DNA of 64,000 bases from Thermoguttaceae bacterium (GTDB lineage Bacteria > Planctomycetota > Planctomycetia > Pirellulales > Thermoguttaceae): the NCBI GenBank assembly GCA_017405595.1, contig JAFRAC010000024.1, positions 1 to 64,000 of the forward strand, read 5' to 3'. The translations under genes and the position numbers were made by a program. The notes below the pieces were generated by a model. It was not told the origin of the DNA, ran no database searches, and worked only from the letters and a program-made list of their open reading frames with translations. Positions 44,073-52,717 of this stretch are shown here, in pieces (the first letter of the stretch is position 1; each line of letters begins with the position of its first letter).

Positions 44073-44114
44073 GGCAAAACGAATATCGTACCCCTCCGAG
44101 AAGGGAATCAGCAA

Positions 44115-45134
44115 ATGCACAGAGTGAAAAGCGCGTTTTTTCTCACGATCCTCCTGGCGGTGATCTTTCCGGCGCAAACCGCGTTTGCCCAGCCTGCCGA
44201 AGAGCCTGAAAAGACGCGAAAGGAGATTGACTCCGCGTGGACGGCGTATCTCAACTCGCTGAAATCGTTTTCCGGCAGAAAAGAACGGCATTTGACAGGT
44301 TCGGACGGTTCAAACGACGACTCCATCGATGAATTCTTTATTTCCCCCCCGTATATCCTAAGCGTTTTCTTCGACGAGGAAACGAATCCCCGATCGGTTG
44401 CCGTCTCCAATCCGAAATATTACGCCCACATCAGGTACGACGGCAAAAGGGCTCTGCTCAACGATATTGTCAAACTGGAAGATTCCGACCGGCTCGGGGG
44501 GGATTGGTTTGACAATGAAGAGCTGAACGAAAATCTCACTCTCCGCTGCAGTAAAAGCCGGACAAACAATCGGATCATCGGTCTCTTGGGTGACCCTCTT
44601 CGCATCTTCCCCTTCTGGCTTCCCGGACTGCTGAAAGACGAACGGTTCACTTTTGCGATAACGGAATCCGTGCAGGATGGCGGCCGGCGGACCGCCGCCG
44701 TTTCGTTCACCGGCGATCCCCCAATCCGTGTGAGCCCGATACACGAAATGCTTGAAGTGAAACTCACGCTCATGCCGGAACATTACTGGCTCCCGGTCAG
44801 GGCGGAATGCCTTGTGATCGAATGCGGAGAAGAAATACACGTCACCCTCGAAAACGAATACGACTTTCATTTCAGCGTTCCCGTCTTAACGCGGCAGACC
44901 CGAAAAATCGAGGGAGCTTATACGGGCGAAGAAGTGATCACGGTTACCGGCATCAAAGAGAACATCACCGTTGACCCGAAAGACTTTACCCTCGCCCGCT
45001 GGGGATTGCCGGAACCGGAATTCGGGGGATTGCCCGAGGACCTGGTCCGGGTTATATTGATTATCCTTGGGAGCGTATTCGTCGCAGCCACGCTCGTTCG
45101 GTTTTATCGGAAAAGACGGCCAAGCGTTCAGTGA
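44115..45134 (+). CDS. Family A membrane-anchored exported protein (copy 4)
   Basis: The protein has 339 residues. The ATG at 44115 (MHRVKSAFFLTILLAV) has GAAGGGA upstream and begins a proper signal peptide; the longer frame from 43890 only reads through the malQ relic. It shares EIDSAWTAYLNSLKSFSG with copy 5 and ends FTLARWGLPEPEFGG, a membrane helix and RFYRKRR. It is adjacent to copy 5 and similar to it over the full length, indicating a recent tandem duplication. Confidence 0.78.
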   Translation: MHRVKSAFFLTILLAVIFPAQTAFAQPAEEPEKTRKEIDSAWTAYLNSLKSFSGRKERHLTGSDGSNDDSIDEFFISPPYILSVFFDEETNPRSVAVSNPKYYAHIRYDGKRALLNDIVKLEDSDRLGGDWFDNEELNENLTLRCSKSRTNNRIIGLLGDPLRIFPFWLPGLLKDERFTFAITESVQDGGRRTAAVSFTGDPPIRVSPIHEMLEVKLTLMPEHYWLPVRAECLVIECGEEIHVTLENEYDFHFSVPVLTRQTRKIEGAYTGEEVITVTGIKENITVDPKDFTLARWGLPEPEFGGLPEDLVRVILIILGSVFVAATLVRFYRKRRPSVQ

Positions 45135-45163
45135 GGAAATTACGACTGGAAAAGGGAAGAAAG

Positions 45164-46213
45164 ATGAACAAGAGCAGAATGGCGTTTCTCGTTTTCCTCG
45201 TCGCGTTCGGACTCCTGGCGCAGACCGCGTTTGCCCAGTCCTCCGAAGAGATTGAAAAGACGCGAAAGGAAATTGACTCCGCGTGGACCGAGTATCTCAA
45301 TTCGCTGAAATCGTTTTCCGGTAAAAGGAAACGTCATATAAGCGACTCGGACGGCGATACAAGAGATTCGGCCGCTGAGTTTGTGTTGTCCCCGCCTTAC
45401 ATCCTCTCCACGACTGTTCATGACGTTAGTGACGGGAACAGCGTGAAAACTTCGAGCCTCTATAATCCCAGATATTACGCCCTTGTCGAAGAGAACGGCG
45501 TAAACGTAAATCTCAAGTGGGTCGTCAAAATCGAATATTCAGACCGTCTTCAAAAGGAGTCCTGGTTCGACCATAAAGATGATATCACACAATATACCAG
45601 TGATCTCATGACAAACAACGGGGTTCTGGGGAACATGGGCAAGCCGCTGCGGCTCCTTCCCTTTTGGATTCCCGGCCTGATCAAAGACGACCGTATCGTC
45701 ATCGACAAAATCGAATATTCGCAGGAAGACGGCCGCCGGATCGCCGTTGTGACATCAAAGAGCAATACACCGGTCAAGGTAGGTCCTGTTCATGACATTC
45801 TTGAATTCAAACTCACCCTCATGCCGGAACATTACTGGCTCCCCCTCCGGGCCGAATGCCGTGCCCTTGAATTCGGCGAACCGTTTCAGGACGCCTGCGA
45901 AAATGAGTATGATTTTGATCAGTTCAGCATTCCCGTTCTGACACGGCAGACCCGAAGGGTTGACGGCGACGAAACGTGCGACGAAGTCACCGTCTATACC
46001 GACATCAAAGAGAACATCACCGTTGACCCGAAAGACTTCACCCTCGCCCGCTGGGGATTGCCGGAACCGGAATTCGGGGGATCGTCCGAAAAACTGATCC
46101 GGATTCTGCTGATCGCACTCGGCAGCGCGCTGATCCTGACCGCCCTGTTCCGGCGCTGCCGGAACCGGCGGCAAACCCTTTTGTCAGACAAACAGACCCT
46201 GAAGGAGCCATGA
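45164..46213 (+). CDS. Family A membrane-anchored exported protein (copy 5)
   Basis: The protein has 349 residues starting at ATG 45164 (MNKSRMAFLVFLVAFG) after AAAGGGAAG. It has EIDSAWTEYLNSLKSFSG, a variable middle, then LMPEHYWLPLRAEC as in copy 4, FTLARWGLPEPEFGG, a membrane helix and a basic tail longer than in copy 4. The stop overlaps the prolyl oligopeptidase start, so these genes are probably one transcript. Confidence 0.78.
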   Translation: MNKSRMAFLVFLVAFGLLAQTAFAQSSEEIEKTRKEIDSAWTEYLNSLKSFSGKRKRHISDSDGDTRDSAAEFVLSPPYILSTTVHDVSDGNSVKTSSLYNPRYYALVEENGVNVNLKWVVKIEYSDRLQKESWFDHKDDITQYTSDLMTNNGVLGNMGKPLRLLPFWIPGLIKDDRIVIDKIEYSQEDGRRIAVVTSKSNTPVKVGPVHDILEFKLTLMPEHYWLPLRAECRALEFGEPFQDACENEYDFDQFSIPVLTRQTRRVDGDETCDEVTVYTDIKENITVDPKDFTLARWGLPEPEFGGSSEKLIRILLIALGSALILTALFRRCRNRRQTLLSDKQTLKEP

Positions 46214-48333
46214 TGAAACTGCTCTCCGTTTTTCCCCATTTCCTCTCGCTTTGGACGCTGGCGCTTCTCTTCTGCGGCGCGGCCGCCGCCGCGCTGGAAT
46301 ACCCGACAGCGCGCACCGTCGATCAGACCGACGAGTATTTCGGCACAGCGGTCGCCGACCCCTACCGCTGGCTCGAAGATGACCGGTCCGCCGAAACCGC
46401 CGCCTGGGTGCAGGCCGAGAACCGGCTGACCGGCGCGTATCTGCAGCAGATTCCGTTCCGCGAAGAACTGCGGGGTGAAATGACCCGGCGGTTCGATTAC
46501 GTGAAATACTCGGTTCCGTTCAAAAAGGGAGAGCGTTTCTTCTATTTCAAAAACGACGGGCTGCAGAATCAGGCGGTTCTCTACACGTCGGACTCTCTTG
46601 AAAACGAGGGAAAGGTTCTTCTCGACCCGAACACCCTTTCCGAAGACGGCACCGCGGCGCTGGGAACCTGCTCGGTCTCGAAAGACGGAAAGTACCTCGC
46701 GTATACCATTTCCCGCGCCGGATCCGACTGGCAGGAAGCGCACGTCCTGAACATTGAAACCGGAGAGCCCCTTGCCGACCGTCTCGAATGGATCAAGTTT
46801 TCGTCTCTGGCGTGGCAGGGGGACGGCTTCTATTACAGCCGGTATCCCGCGCCGGAAGAGGGGAAGGACTTTACCGCGAAGAATGAGTTTCATCAGGTCT
46901 GGTACCACCGGGCCGGCACCCCGCAATCGGAGGACCGGCTCGTCTGGCTCGACCGGGAACACCCCGAACGCACCTGCGGCGCCTCGACCGACGAAGACGA
47001 AACGGTTCTCTTTCTGAGCGAAGGGGAATCGACCTACGGCAACCGGCTTCTGGCGCTCGATCTGACCCGGCCCGATGCGGAGTTTACCGAGATCTATCCC
47101 GCGTTCGACGCCGAATCGTTTCCGCTCGGCGTGCTGAACGGAAAGTATTACATTCTGACCGATTACCGCGCGCCGCTGCGCCGTGTGGCCGCGGTCGATC
47201 CGAAGAATCCCTCGCCGGAGAACTGGACCGACGTGATTCCCGAATCGGACAACCTCATTTCCGACGCGGTCATCGCTGGCGGCCGTCTGGCGGTCGTCTA
47301 TCTGAAAGACGCCGCCGAAGAGGGTGTGATATACTCATCCGGCGGGGAAGAGACCGGCCGCATCGAGACGCCGACGCTCGGCATGCTTTCCCTTTCCGGC
47401 GAAAAGGACAGCAGCGTTCTCTATTACGGGTTCACGTCGTTCGCGCACCCTTCCGAAAAATACGCGCTCGATCTCGAAACCCAAAAAACCGAACGGATCT
47501 TTCAGACGCAGCTCACCCTCAATCCCGGCGATTACACCACCGAACGGGTCTGGTACACAAGCAAGGACGGAACCCGCGCGCCACTCTTTTTAACCTATAA
47601 AAAGGGGGTGCAGCCGACCGGCGCGAACCCGGCGCTCCTGTACGGATACGGCGGATTCAACATCAACATGACCCCCATGTTCAAGCCGGAATGGACCGTC
47701 TTTCTCGACCGCGGCGGAGTGCTGGCCGTCGCAGTTCTGCGCGGCGGCGGGGAATACGGCGCGTCCTGGCACGAGGCGGGGACCAGGGAACGGAAACAGA
47801 ACGTGTTCGACGATTTCATCGCCGCCGCGGAATACCTGATTTCCGAAAAGTGGACCTCGCCCGACCATCTGGCGATCCTCGGCCGGTCGAACGGCGGCCT
47901 TCTGGTCGGCGCCGCCATGACCCAGCGCCCCGACCTGTTCAAGGCGGCGGTGCCGGGCGTCGGCGTCCTGGACATGCTTCGGTACCACAAGTTCACGATC
48001 GGCTGGGCGTGGGCGGCCGATTACGGCACCAGCGAAGAGAGCCCGTCGATGTTCGCCGCGCTTTACGCCTACTCGCCGCTGCACAACATTAAGCCGGGCG
48101 TCAGATACCCCGCCGCACTCATTCTGACAGGCGATCACGACGACCGCGTCGTGCCGGCGCACTCGTTCAAATTCGCGGCCACACTCCAGGCCGCGCTCGA
48201 AAAGAGCGAAAATGCCGCGCCCGCACTGATCCGGATCGACACCAACGCCGGTCACGGCGGAGGAAAGCCGACCTCGATGCAGATCGACGAAAACACCGAT
48301 ATTTTCTCGTTCATCCTCTGGGAAACGAAATAG
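46210..48333 (+). CDS. Exported prolyl oligopeptidase (S9A)
   Basis: The protein has 707 residues with a signal peptide (FLSLWTLALLFCGAAAAA). The N-terminal seven-bladed propeller (YPTARTVDQTDEYFGTAVAD, WLEDDRSAETAAWVQAEN) gates the active site. The alpha/beta-hydrolase domain has nucleophile Ser560 in GRSNGG (usually GGSNGG), the Asp region in GDHDDRVVP (642-645), and His682 in AGHGGG. It cleaves short peptides after proline. The length matches the family. Two Met codons (46210, 46213) are possible starts; the first overlaps the family A stop by ATGA. Confidence 0.92.
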   Translation: MMKLLSVFPHFLSLWTLALLFCGAAAAALEYPTARTVDQTDEYFGTAVADPYRWLEDDRSAETAAWVQAENRLTGAYLQQIPFREELRGEMTRRFDYVKYSVPFKKGERFFYFKNDGLQNQAVLYTSDSLENEGKVLLDPNTLSEDGTAALGTCSVSKDGKYLAYTISRAGSDWQEAHVLNIETGEPLADRLEWIKFSSLAWQGDGFYYSRYPAPEEGKDFTAKNEFHQVWYHRAGTPQSEDRLVWLDREHPERTCGASTDEDETVLFLSEGESTYGNRLLALDLTRPDAEFTEIYPAFDAESFPLGVLNGKYYILTDYRAPLRRVAAVDPKNPSPENWTDVIPESDNLISDAVIAGGRLAVVYLKDAAEEGVIYSSGGEETGRIETPTLGMLSLSGEKDSSVLYYGFTSFAHPSEKYALDLETQKTERIFQTQLTLNPGDYTTERVWYTSKDGTRAPLFLTYKKGVQPTGANPALLYGYGGFNINMTPMFKPEWTVFLDRGGVLAVAVLRGGGEYGASWHEAGTRERKQNVFDDFIAAAEYLISEKWTSPDHLAILGRSNGGLLVGAAMTQRPDLFKAAVPGVGVLDMLRYHKFTIGWAWAADYGTSEESPSMFAALYAYSPLHNIKPGVRYPAALILTGDHDDRVVPAHSFKFAATLQAALEKSENAAPALIRIDTNAGHGGGKPTSMQIDENTDIFSFILWETK

Positions 48334-48428
48334 ATACGGAACTGCGGGAACAGTCGCCCCCGGCGGCGCTTTCCCGCCCGGCCAACCCCAAGCTCCTCTA
48401 CTCAACAGCCGATCAGCGCAGAGCGGGC

Positions 48429-48548
48429 AGGGAGCCCCCCATTCTACAAATGGGGGAGGGACCCGCCCGCTTACGATAAGCTGAAACACACATTCACTAA
48501 ACCCCCACTCTAGAAGTGGGGGTTTCGGTTCGGTACCCCCGGAAAGCT
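48429..48548 (+). mobile_element. Two-hairpin palindromic element, copy 2
   Basis: It has the same order as 27134-27251. Hairpin 1 is CCCCCATT/AATGGGGG (48436-48456), different in sequence from copy 1 but still fully paired. The linker (AAGCTGAAAC, CACATTCACTAA) and hairpin 2 CCCCCACT/AGTGGGGG (48502-48522) are conserved, as is the end CCCCCGGAAAGCT. It lies between two unrelated genes. Confidence 0.65.
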
Positions 48549-48616
48549 TAGCTGCGGCTTCCCGAACACCCAGCTCACCGCCCCCCCGCGGGAACAGCGA
48601 AGCGTCTTCCCTCCCC

Positions 48617-49540
48617 CTAAAACACTTCCGGTATACAAGCGGCGTTCGAAAGGCGGTCGCCGAGCCCGAGAATCCAGTTATACCCGTTGCTCTGCTTCAG
48701 GATCACCATGTCGTCGACCGTTTCCAGCACGGTGCCGACAAAAGAGCCGACCGCAAGTTCCCCGCCGACCGGCACCACAATCGTTTTGCCCGTCGTCTGA
48801 ACCCGCCATCGGGTTTCGGTCTTTTCGCCGGCGGCCGTATGGGTGGTCGGAATCGCCGAAAGAACCGTCCAGTCCGCGTCGTCCACGCCGGGCCGCGAGA
48901 ACTGGAAAACGTTGTAGCGCGACATCGGCTGATACGCCTTCCAGGGATTCGACGCAAGCCGGCTGTAAAACGCGTTCGGGCCGGGAAGGAGCGTCTGGTT
49001 CGGAACCGGCTGGTTCGGGTCGATTTTCGGCATGGTCGCGCCTTCGATCAGAAACGCAACCGTGAGAAGGCTCGAGGTTTCTTTCGTCTGAATATCCAAT
49101 GAGTCGATGCGGTGCAGGAACCCCGTCCAGGAAAACTCGTACAGGAACCGGTAAAGCTGTTCGGCGGTACATTCGGCGCGCAGCCGGAAGAAATGGGTCA
49201 TCAGGCCGTTGTTCACGGAACTGTTTCCGACCGAAATCTGCGTCTGCTTAAATCCGCTGAACTCGGCCAGCTGGGTCAGCCAGATCTGGTACTGCAATTG
49301 CGCCTCGTTGACCTGCATGGGGAACGAGCGCGTGTACAGGTTCATGCTGTTCCGGATCGTATTGCGCATGGTCTGAATCTGATTCCGGCCCGCGTCGATC
49401 TGTGATTCGAGGCCGGCCCGCTGTTCGGCGATCGCTTTGCGCGGCTGTGCGTATTGCGATTTCCAGAGTTTCGGGCCGAAAAATCCGGCGGCCGCGGCAA
49501 TCAGAACCAGAATGATAACAGCGTTGCGGAGCGATTTCAC
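48617..49540 (-). CDS. PilO/GspM-like pilus or secretion assembly protein
   Basis: The protein has 307 residues with a GTG start at 49540 preceded by a strong GGAGGTGA. A single N-terminal membrane helix (NAVIILVLIAAAAGFFG) is followed by a coiled-coil (AIAEQRAGLESQIDAG) and a ferredoxin-like periplasmic region (FRLRAECTAEQLYRFLYEF), the PilO layout. The C-terminal part (VVPVGGELAVGSF) resembles a PilP/GspC-type beta domain. It overlaps the upstream PilM/N-like gene by GTGA, so both act in one complex. It could serve export of the DUF1559 prepilins. Confidence 0.65.
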   Translation of the reverse strand: MKSLRNAVIILVLIAAAAGFFGPKLWKSQYAQPRKAIAEQRAGLESQIDAGRNQIQTMRNTIRNSMNLYTRSFPMQVNEAQLQYQIWLTQLAEFSGFKQTQISVGNSSVNNGLMTHFFRLRAECTAEQLYRFLYEFSWTGFLHRIDSLDIQTKETSSLLTVAFLIEGATMPKIDPNQPVPNQTLLPGPNAFYSRLASNPWKAYQPMSRYNVFQFSRPGVDDADWTVLSAIPTTHTAAGEKTETRWRVQTTGKTIVVPVGGELAVGSFVGTVLETVDDMVILKQSNGYNWILGLGDRLSNAACIPEVF

Positions 49541-51309
49541 CGGTTCACCTCCCCTCCTTCAGCCTGCGGCTGCCGGGAACCGGCGGACTCCCGCCCGTCG
49601 ACCGGCTGACCGTAGAATTCCGGCTTCTGCGGCGAGACCGCGCGCAGATCGTCCGGAAGTTTCCTGAGATAATCCTGCGCCGAACGGCGTTTGCAGAAGA
49701 TCACCGCCTGAAAATTGTACTCGGCCGACCGGGCGGTTTCATCGCCGGTGACCGCCGGAACCTGCACCGCGCCGCGCGAATTGATTCCGAACGCGTTATC
49801 GGCGGTCATGTTCCGGTAGAACCGCTGATAGACCTGCGGTTCGGTAATCTTCGCGCTGATGATAAACACAGGGCAGTTATACATCGGGTCGAACCCGTTA
49901 TACGCCATTCGGGAAATCAGCAGATCGGGCGCGGGAGGAAGGCGCAAAAGGATATCGCGCAGCTCGTCGAGAACCGTTACCCCGTACCGTTCCCAATTCT
50001 GGGTGTTTTCCAGAACGGAATACTGCGGCTGAAGCTGGGCGTATTCCCCCTGCAGTGCGGCAAGATCCTTCGCCAGAGCCGCGGTTTCATTGTTCAGGCG
50101 GACCAGATCTTTCTTGTTCCAGTACCACAGATAGGCCAGACCCCCCGCGCACACCGCCAGGAGCAGAACCAGCGGCAAGGTGAAATTCGGCGGTTTCGGC
50201 TTCTGGCGCGGATGAAGCAGATCGAGAACCGGGCGCGGCTTCTTTCCCCGTTCCGCCAGAAGCGCGCCGACCAGCGGCGCGAACCGCGCCGCGTCTTTAA
50301 TCGCTTCCGGCCTCGCCGCAACCTGCGGAAGGGTCCAGGGGGAAACCGTCTCGGCGCCGATTTCGCGTTCGGCCAGTTCGGCGATCAGCGGTTCGTACTC
50401 TTCCTGTTCCCCGAACAGAAAAACGGTGCTGATCGGTTCCTCGCCGGCAACAATCCGGCACGTCCGGGTAATTTCGGCGGCAAGCCGCTTTTGGCGCTCG
50501 TCGCCGGCAAGCTCGGAATCGACCTGTACCGCGCGGAAATAGGCGGGCGCTCCCTCCCGGAAAAGGGCGAAACCGACCTCGTCGGCCCCTTCCTGAACCA
50601 GAAGGAACGGCTCATCGGCGCCGATCTGCCCGGAAAGGACAAATTCGGCCAGCGCGGTTAAGCGGAGTTCGATTTTCGCGGGCCGGCGCCCCGCGGCGGA
50701 ACAGAACGTGCGGAGATTCCGCAGTTCGGCCCGGGAGATCGAGGCGGAAAAGATTTTTCCCGTATTGCTTTTCGGTTCCGCGGCGAGAGGAACAAAGTCG
50801 AGCGGATACCCTTCGGCGTAGACGGTCGAATCGCGCAAAACCTGGTTTTTCACCACATCGGGAAGTTCCGACTCGGCCAGCCGGGGAAGAGAAAGATTGA
50901 GCAGCTCAACCCGGTCGCGCGGAATGCAGAGGATCACCGGCGCCGAGGGAACCCCGTCGCGCCGCAGCAGGCGTTTCAGAACCTGCCCGCGCCGCACCGA
51001 AAGCGGGTCTTTTACCGATACGGCTTTCGGAGACCGCGCGCTTTTCGGTTCCGGCAGATCGCCCGGCAGATTCCCTGCATCCCCCCCGGCGCCGGACGGC
51101 GCCTCTTCGGCCTCGGCCGGCGCGGTTTCTTCCCCCGGCTCCCCTTCGGAAAGGGCCTCTTCGGCGGGTTTTTCCGACGCGGACCCTTCGTCCGAATCCG
51201 AAACCGGCGCGGCGCCCGACTTGAGGAGAGTCAGCTGATCCCCCGAAACCGTCCCGTAAAGGTAACGGACCTCGGAATGATCCCAATCAACCGCCAGAAA
51301 TCGCGCCAT
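49537..51309 (-). CDS. PilM-PilN/GspL-like fusion protein
   Basis: The protein has 590 residues from ATG 51309 with AAGGAG upstream. The N-terminal part (ARFLAVDWDHSEVRYLYG, RDRVELLNLSLPRL) fits the actin-like fold of PilM/GspL. It is interrupted by a low-complexity acidic stretch of about residues 35-95. A membrane helix (VLLLAVCAGGLAYLWYW) near residue 390 is followed by a coiled-coil and PilN-like periplasmic domain (VTVLDELRDILLRLPPAP). So the protein combines PilM and PilN on one chain, as GspL does. The next gene supplies PilO. No PilQ/GspD or ATPase was seen in the window. Confidence 0.65.
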   Translation of the reverse strand: MARFLAVDWDHSEVRYLYGTVSGDQLTLLKSGAAPVSDSDEGSASEKPAEEALSEGEPGEETAPAEAEEAPSGAGGDAGNLPGDLPEPKSARSPKAVSVKDPLSVRRGQVLKRLLRRDGVPSAPVILCIPRDRVELLNLSLPRLAESELPDVVKNQVLRDSTVYAEGYPLDFVPLAAEPKSNTGKIFSASISRAELRNLRTFCSAAGRRPAKIELRLTALAEFVLSGQIGADEPFLLVQEGADEVGFALFREGAPAYFRAVQVDSELAGDERQKRLAAEITRTCRIVAGEEPISTVFLFGEQEEYEPLIAELAEREIGAETVSPWTLPQVAARPEAIKDAARFAPLVGALLAERGKKPRPVLDLLHPRQKPKPPNFTLPLVLLLAVCAGGLAYLWYWNKKDLVRLNNETAALAKDLAALQGEYAQLQPQYSVLENTQNWERYGVTVLDELRDILLRLPPAPDLLISRMAYNGFDPMYNCPVFIISAKITEPQVYQRFYRNMTADNAFGINSRGAVQVPAVTGDETARSAEYNFQAVIFCKRRSAQDYLRKLPDDLRAVSPQKPEFYGQPVDGRESAGSRQPQAEGGEVNR

Positions 51310-51600
51310 AATCTTTACGCTCCTTACCGATCTGCCGCCTGGCCTCGAATCGCGTGCCCCCCTTTTCGGGAGGTTCCGCCGCGAAAAGAATCGGCCAAAC
51401 CCCGGGAAAAAACGAAATTCCCTATCTATTAATGATAACTTACAAAATTTAGAAAGTCCAGTATATTTCGGCAGGTTTGACGGAAAGAGGGGGCCTGCGG
51501 GGGGGCTGATTCCTCTTGTCCGAGCTATGCCGAGAGGTTAGAATAAGGGGCGCGGCAGATCCTGACCGGAGTGAAAGAACGCTTTTTTGCGGAGCGCGGC
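51310..51600. other. Intergenic region upstream of the PilM/N and NeuD genes
   Basis: These 291 bases hold an AT-rich patch (51420-51470) that could serve as minus-strand promoter, and the plus-strand promoter at 51516-51544. No gene is seen. Confidence 0.5.
51516..51544 (+). promoter_or_regulatory. Promoter of the NeuD-like gene
   Basis: TTGTCC (51516-51521), 17 bases and TAGAAT (51539-51544), followed by AAGGGG. It matches the promoters at 27057 and 52302. Confidence 0.65.
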
Positions 51601-52263
51601 ATGGCAAATCGTTACATCATCCTCGGCGCGGGGGGATTGGCAAGAGAACTTTACCATAACCTTCGCGAGCAGTACGCCCGCCAGTCCGGGCGGGGGAATG
51701 CGCCTGTCTGCGCCGGGTTCCTCGACGACGCCAAAACCGAAATGGCGGCCGGCTACCCGCCGATCCTCGGCACAATCAAAGGGCACCGCCCTTCCCCGGA
51801 ATATGACTACTACCTCGGGGTCGGCGTCCCCGAAGTCCGCCGCCGCGTCTCCCTCCTTTTCCGCGGTTACGAGCATCTCTTTCCCGCATGGCACTCGACA
51901 AGGAATGCCGGGCAGCTTGCCGAACGGAGGATTGAAGTCGGCTGCGGAACCCTTATTGAGCAGGAAGTCCTTTCGTGCGACATAAAAATCGGCAAGTTCG
52001 CGCTCGTCCGGGGAGTCGTCGGCCACGATGTCCGGATCGGCGACTACTGCGAAATCTCCACCGGCTCGTCGATTTTGGGGGGAACACTCATCGAAGAGGG
52101 AGTTCACGTCGCGGCGAACTGCGTTACGGCTCCCGGCGTGCGGATCGGCGCGTGGTCGAAAATCTCCGCCGGTTCCGCCGTCATGAAAGACGTTCCCCCC
52201 TGTTCGCTGGTCGTCGGCGTCCCGGGCAAAATCCACACCGAGTTTTTCCTGCCGCCGGAATAA
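51601..52263 (+). CDS. NeuD/PglD-type sugar O-acyltransferase
   Basis: The protein has 220 residues with ATG at 51601 and GGAG upstream. The N-terminal Rossmann-like part (YIILGAGGLARELYHNL) and the left-handed beta-helix of hexapeptide repeats (VGCGTLIEQEV, IGDYCEISTGSSILGGTLI, GVHVAANCVTAPGVRIGAWS) are typical of NeuD/PglD. These enzymes acetylate amino-sugars with acetyl-CoA; here another acyl group is possible. It is followed by an ACP and a KAS III gene with their own promoter, suggesting surface-glycan or lipid acylation. Confidence 0.85.
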   Translation: MANRYIILGAGGLARELYHNLREQYARQSGRGNAPVCAGFLDDAKTEMAAGYPPILGTIKGHRPSPEYDYYLGVGVPEVRRRVSLLFRGYEHLFPAWHSTRNAGQLAERRIEVGCGTLIEQEVLSCDIKIGKFALVRGVVGHDVRIGDYCEISTGSSILGGTLIEEGVHVAANCVTAPGVRIGAWSKISAGSAVMKDVPPCSLVVGVPGKIHTEFFLPPE

Positions 52264-52301
52264 ACGGCGCCGCCGCGGCGCCGGAGCCGATTCGGTTCCT
52301 C

Positions 52302-52330
52302 TTGCCCAAGACAGATGTAATGACTAGAAT
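52302..52330 (+). promoter_or_regulatory. Promoter of the ACP-KAS III pair
   Basis: TTGCCC (52302-52307), 17 bases and TAGAAT (52325-52330), followed by AAGG. It resembles 27057 and 51516. Confidence 0.6.
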
Positions 52331-52489
52331 AAGGCCGCTGAGCCCCAGGGTTCAGGCTGTTTCAGGGCGCCCGCCTAAGTTTCCTTCCGGTCATAGATCA
52401 GAGTTCCTGATCCGCAGACGGCCGGAAACCGCCGAAAATACTAGACCTTTAATTTTTGAAAACCCTAAAAACACAGAAAGTCTGGTAAG

Positions 52490-52717
52490 ATGACACTCGA
52501 CGCTTTTATCGGTCATTTCAAAGAGCTTTTCAACGAACCGGGCGATATGCGTCCCGAAACCGAATTCAAAAATCACCCCGAATGGAGTTCCCTCGTCGGA
52601 CTTTCGGTGATTTCGATGGTCGATGAACAGTACGATGTCACCCTCAAAGGGCGGGATATTCTCAATGCCGCGACCATCGAAGACCTTTTCAATACGGTCA
52701 AGGAAAAACAGGACTGA
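52490..52717 (+). CDS. Acyl carrier protein-like, without the DSL motif
   Basis: This 75-residue acidic helical protein has the ACP length and a helix-loop-helix pattern. The usual DSL site is replaced by EWSSLVGLSVISMVDE. Ser34 (of W-S-S-L) is the likely phosphopantetheine site, as in ACPs of surface-polysaccharide clusters that use W-[DS]-S-L. Its stop overlaps the KAS III start (TGATG), so it probably supplies the acyl chain to that enzyme. The function is inferred from size, motif and neighbour. Confidence 0.7.
   Translation: MTLDAFIGHFKELFNEPGDMRPETEFKNHPEWSSLVGLSVISMVDEQYDVTLKGRDILNAATIEDLFNTVKEKQD

Larger units (their letters stand above)
43535..44114. other. Intergenic region with malQ relics
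   Basis: These 580 bases contain two decayed malQ 3'-end fragments (43586-43627 and 43948-44072) and a possible small minus-strand lipoprotein ORF. No other gene is supported. The base order suggests repeated duplication and deletion around malQ. Confidence 0.6.

Noticed and set aside
43890..44114. N-terminal extension of family A copy 4
   Set aside because: It translates the malQ relic (VSRLFSRFLTS) before the true signal peptide and ribosome-binding site.
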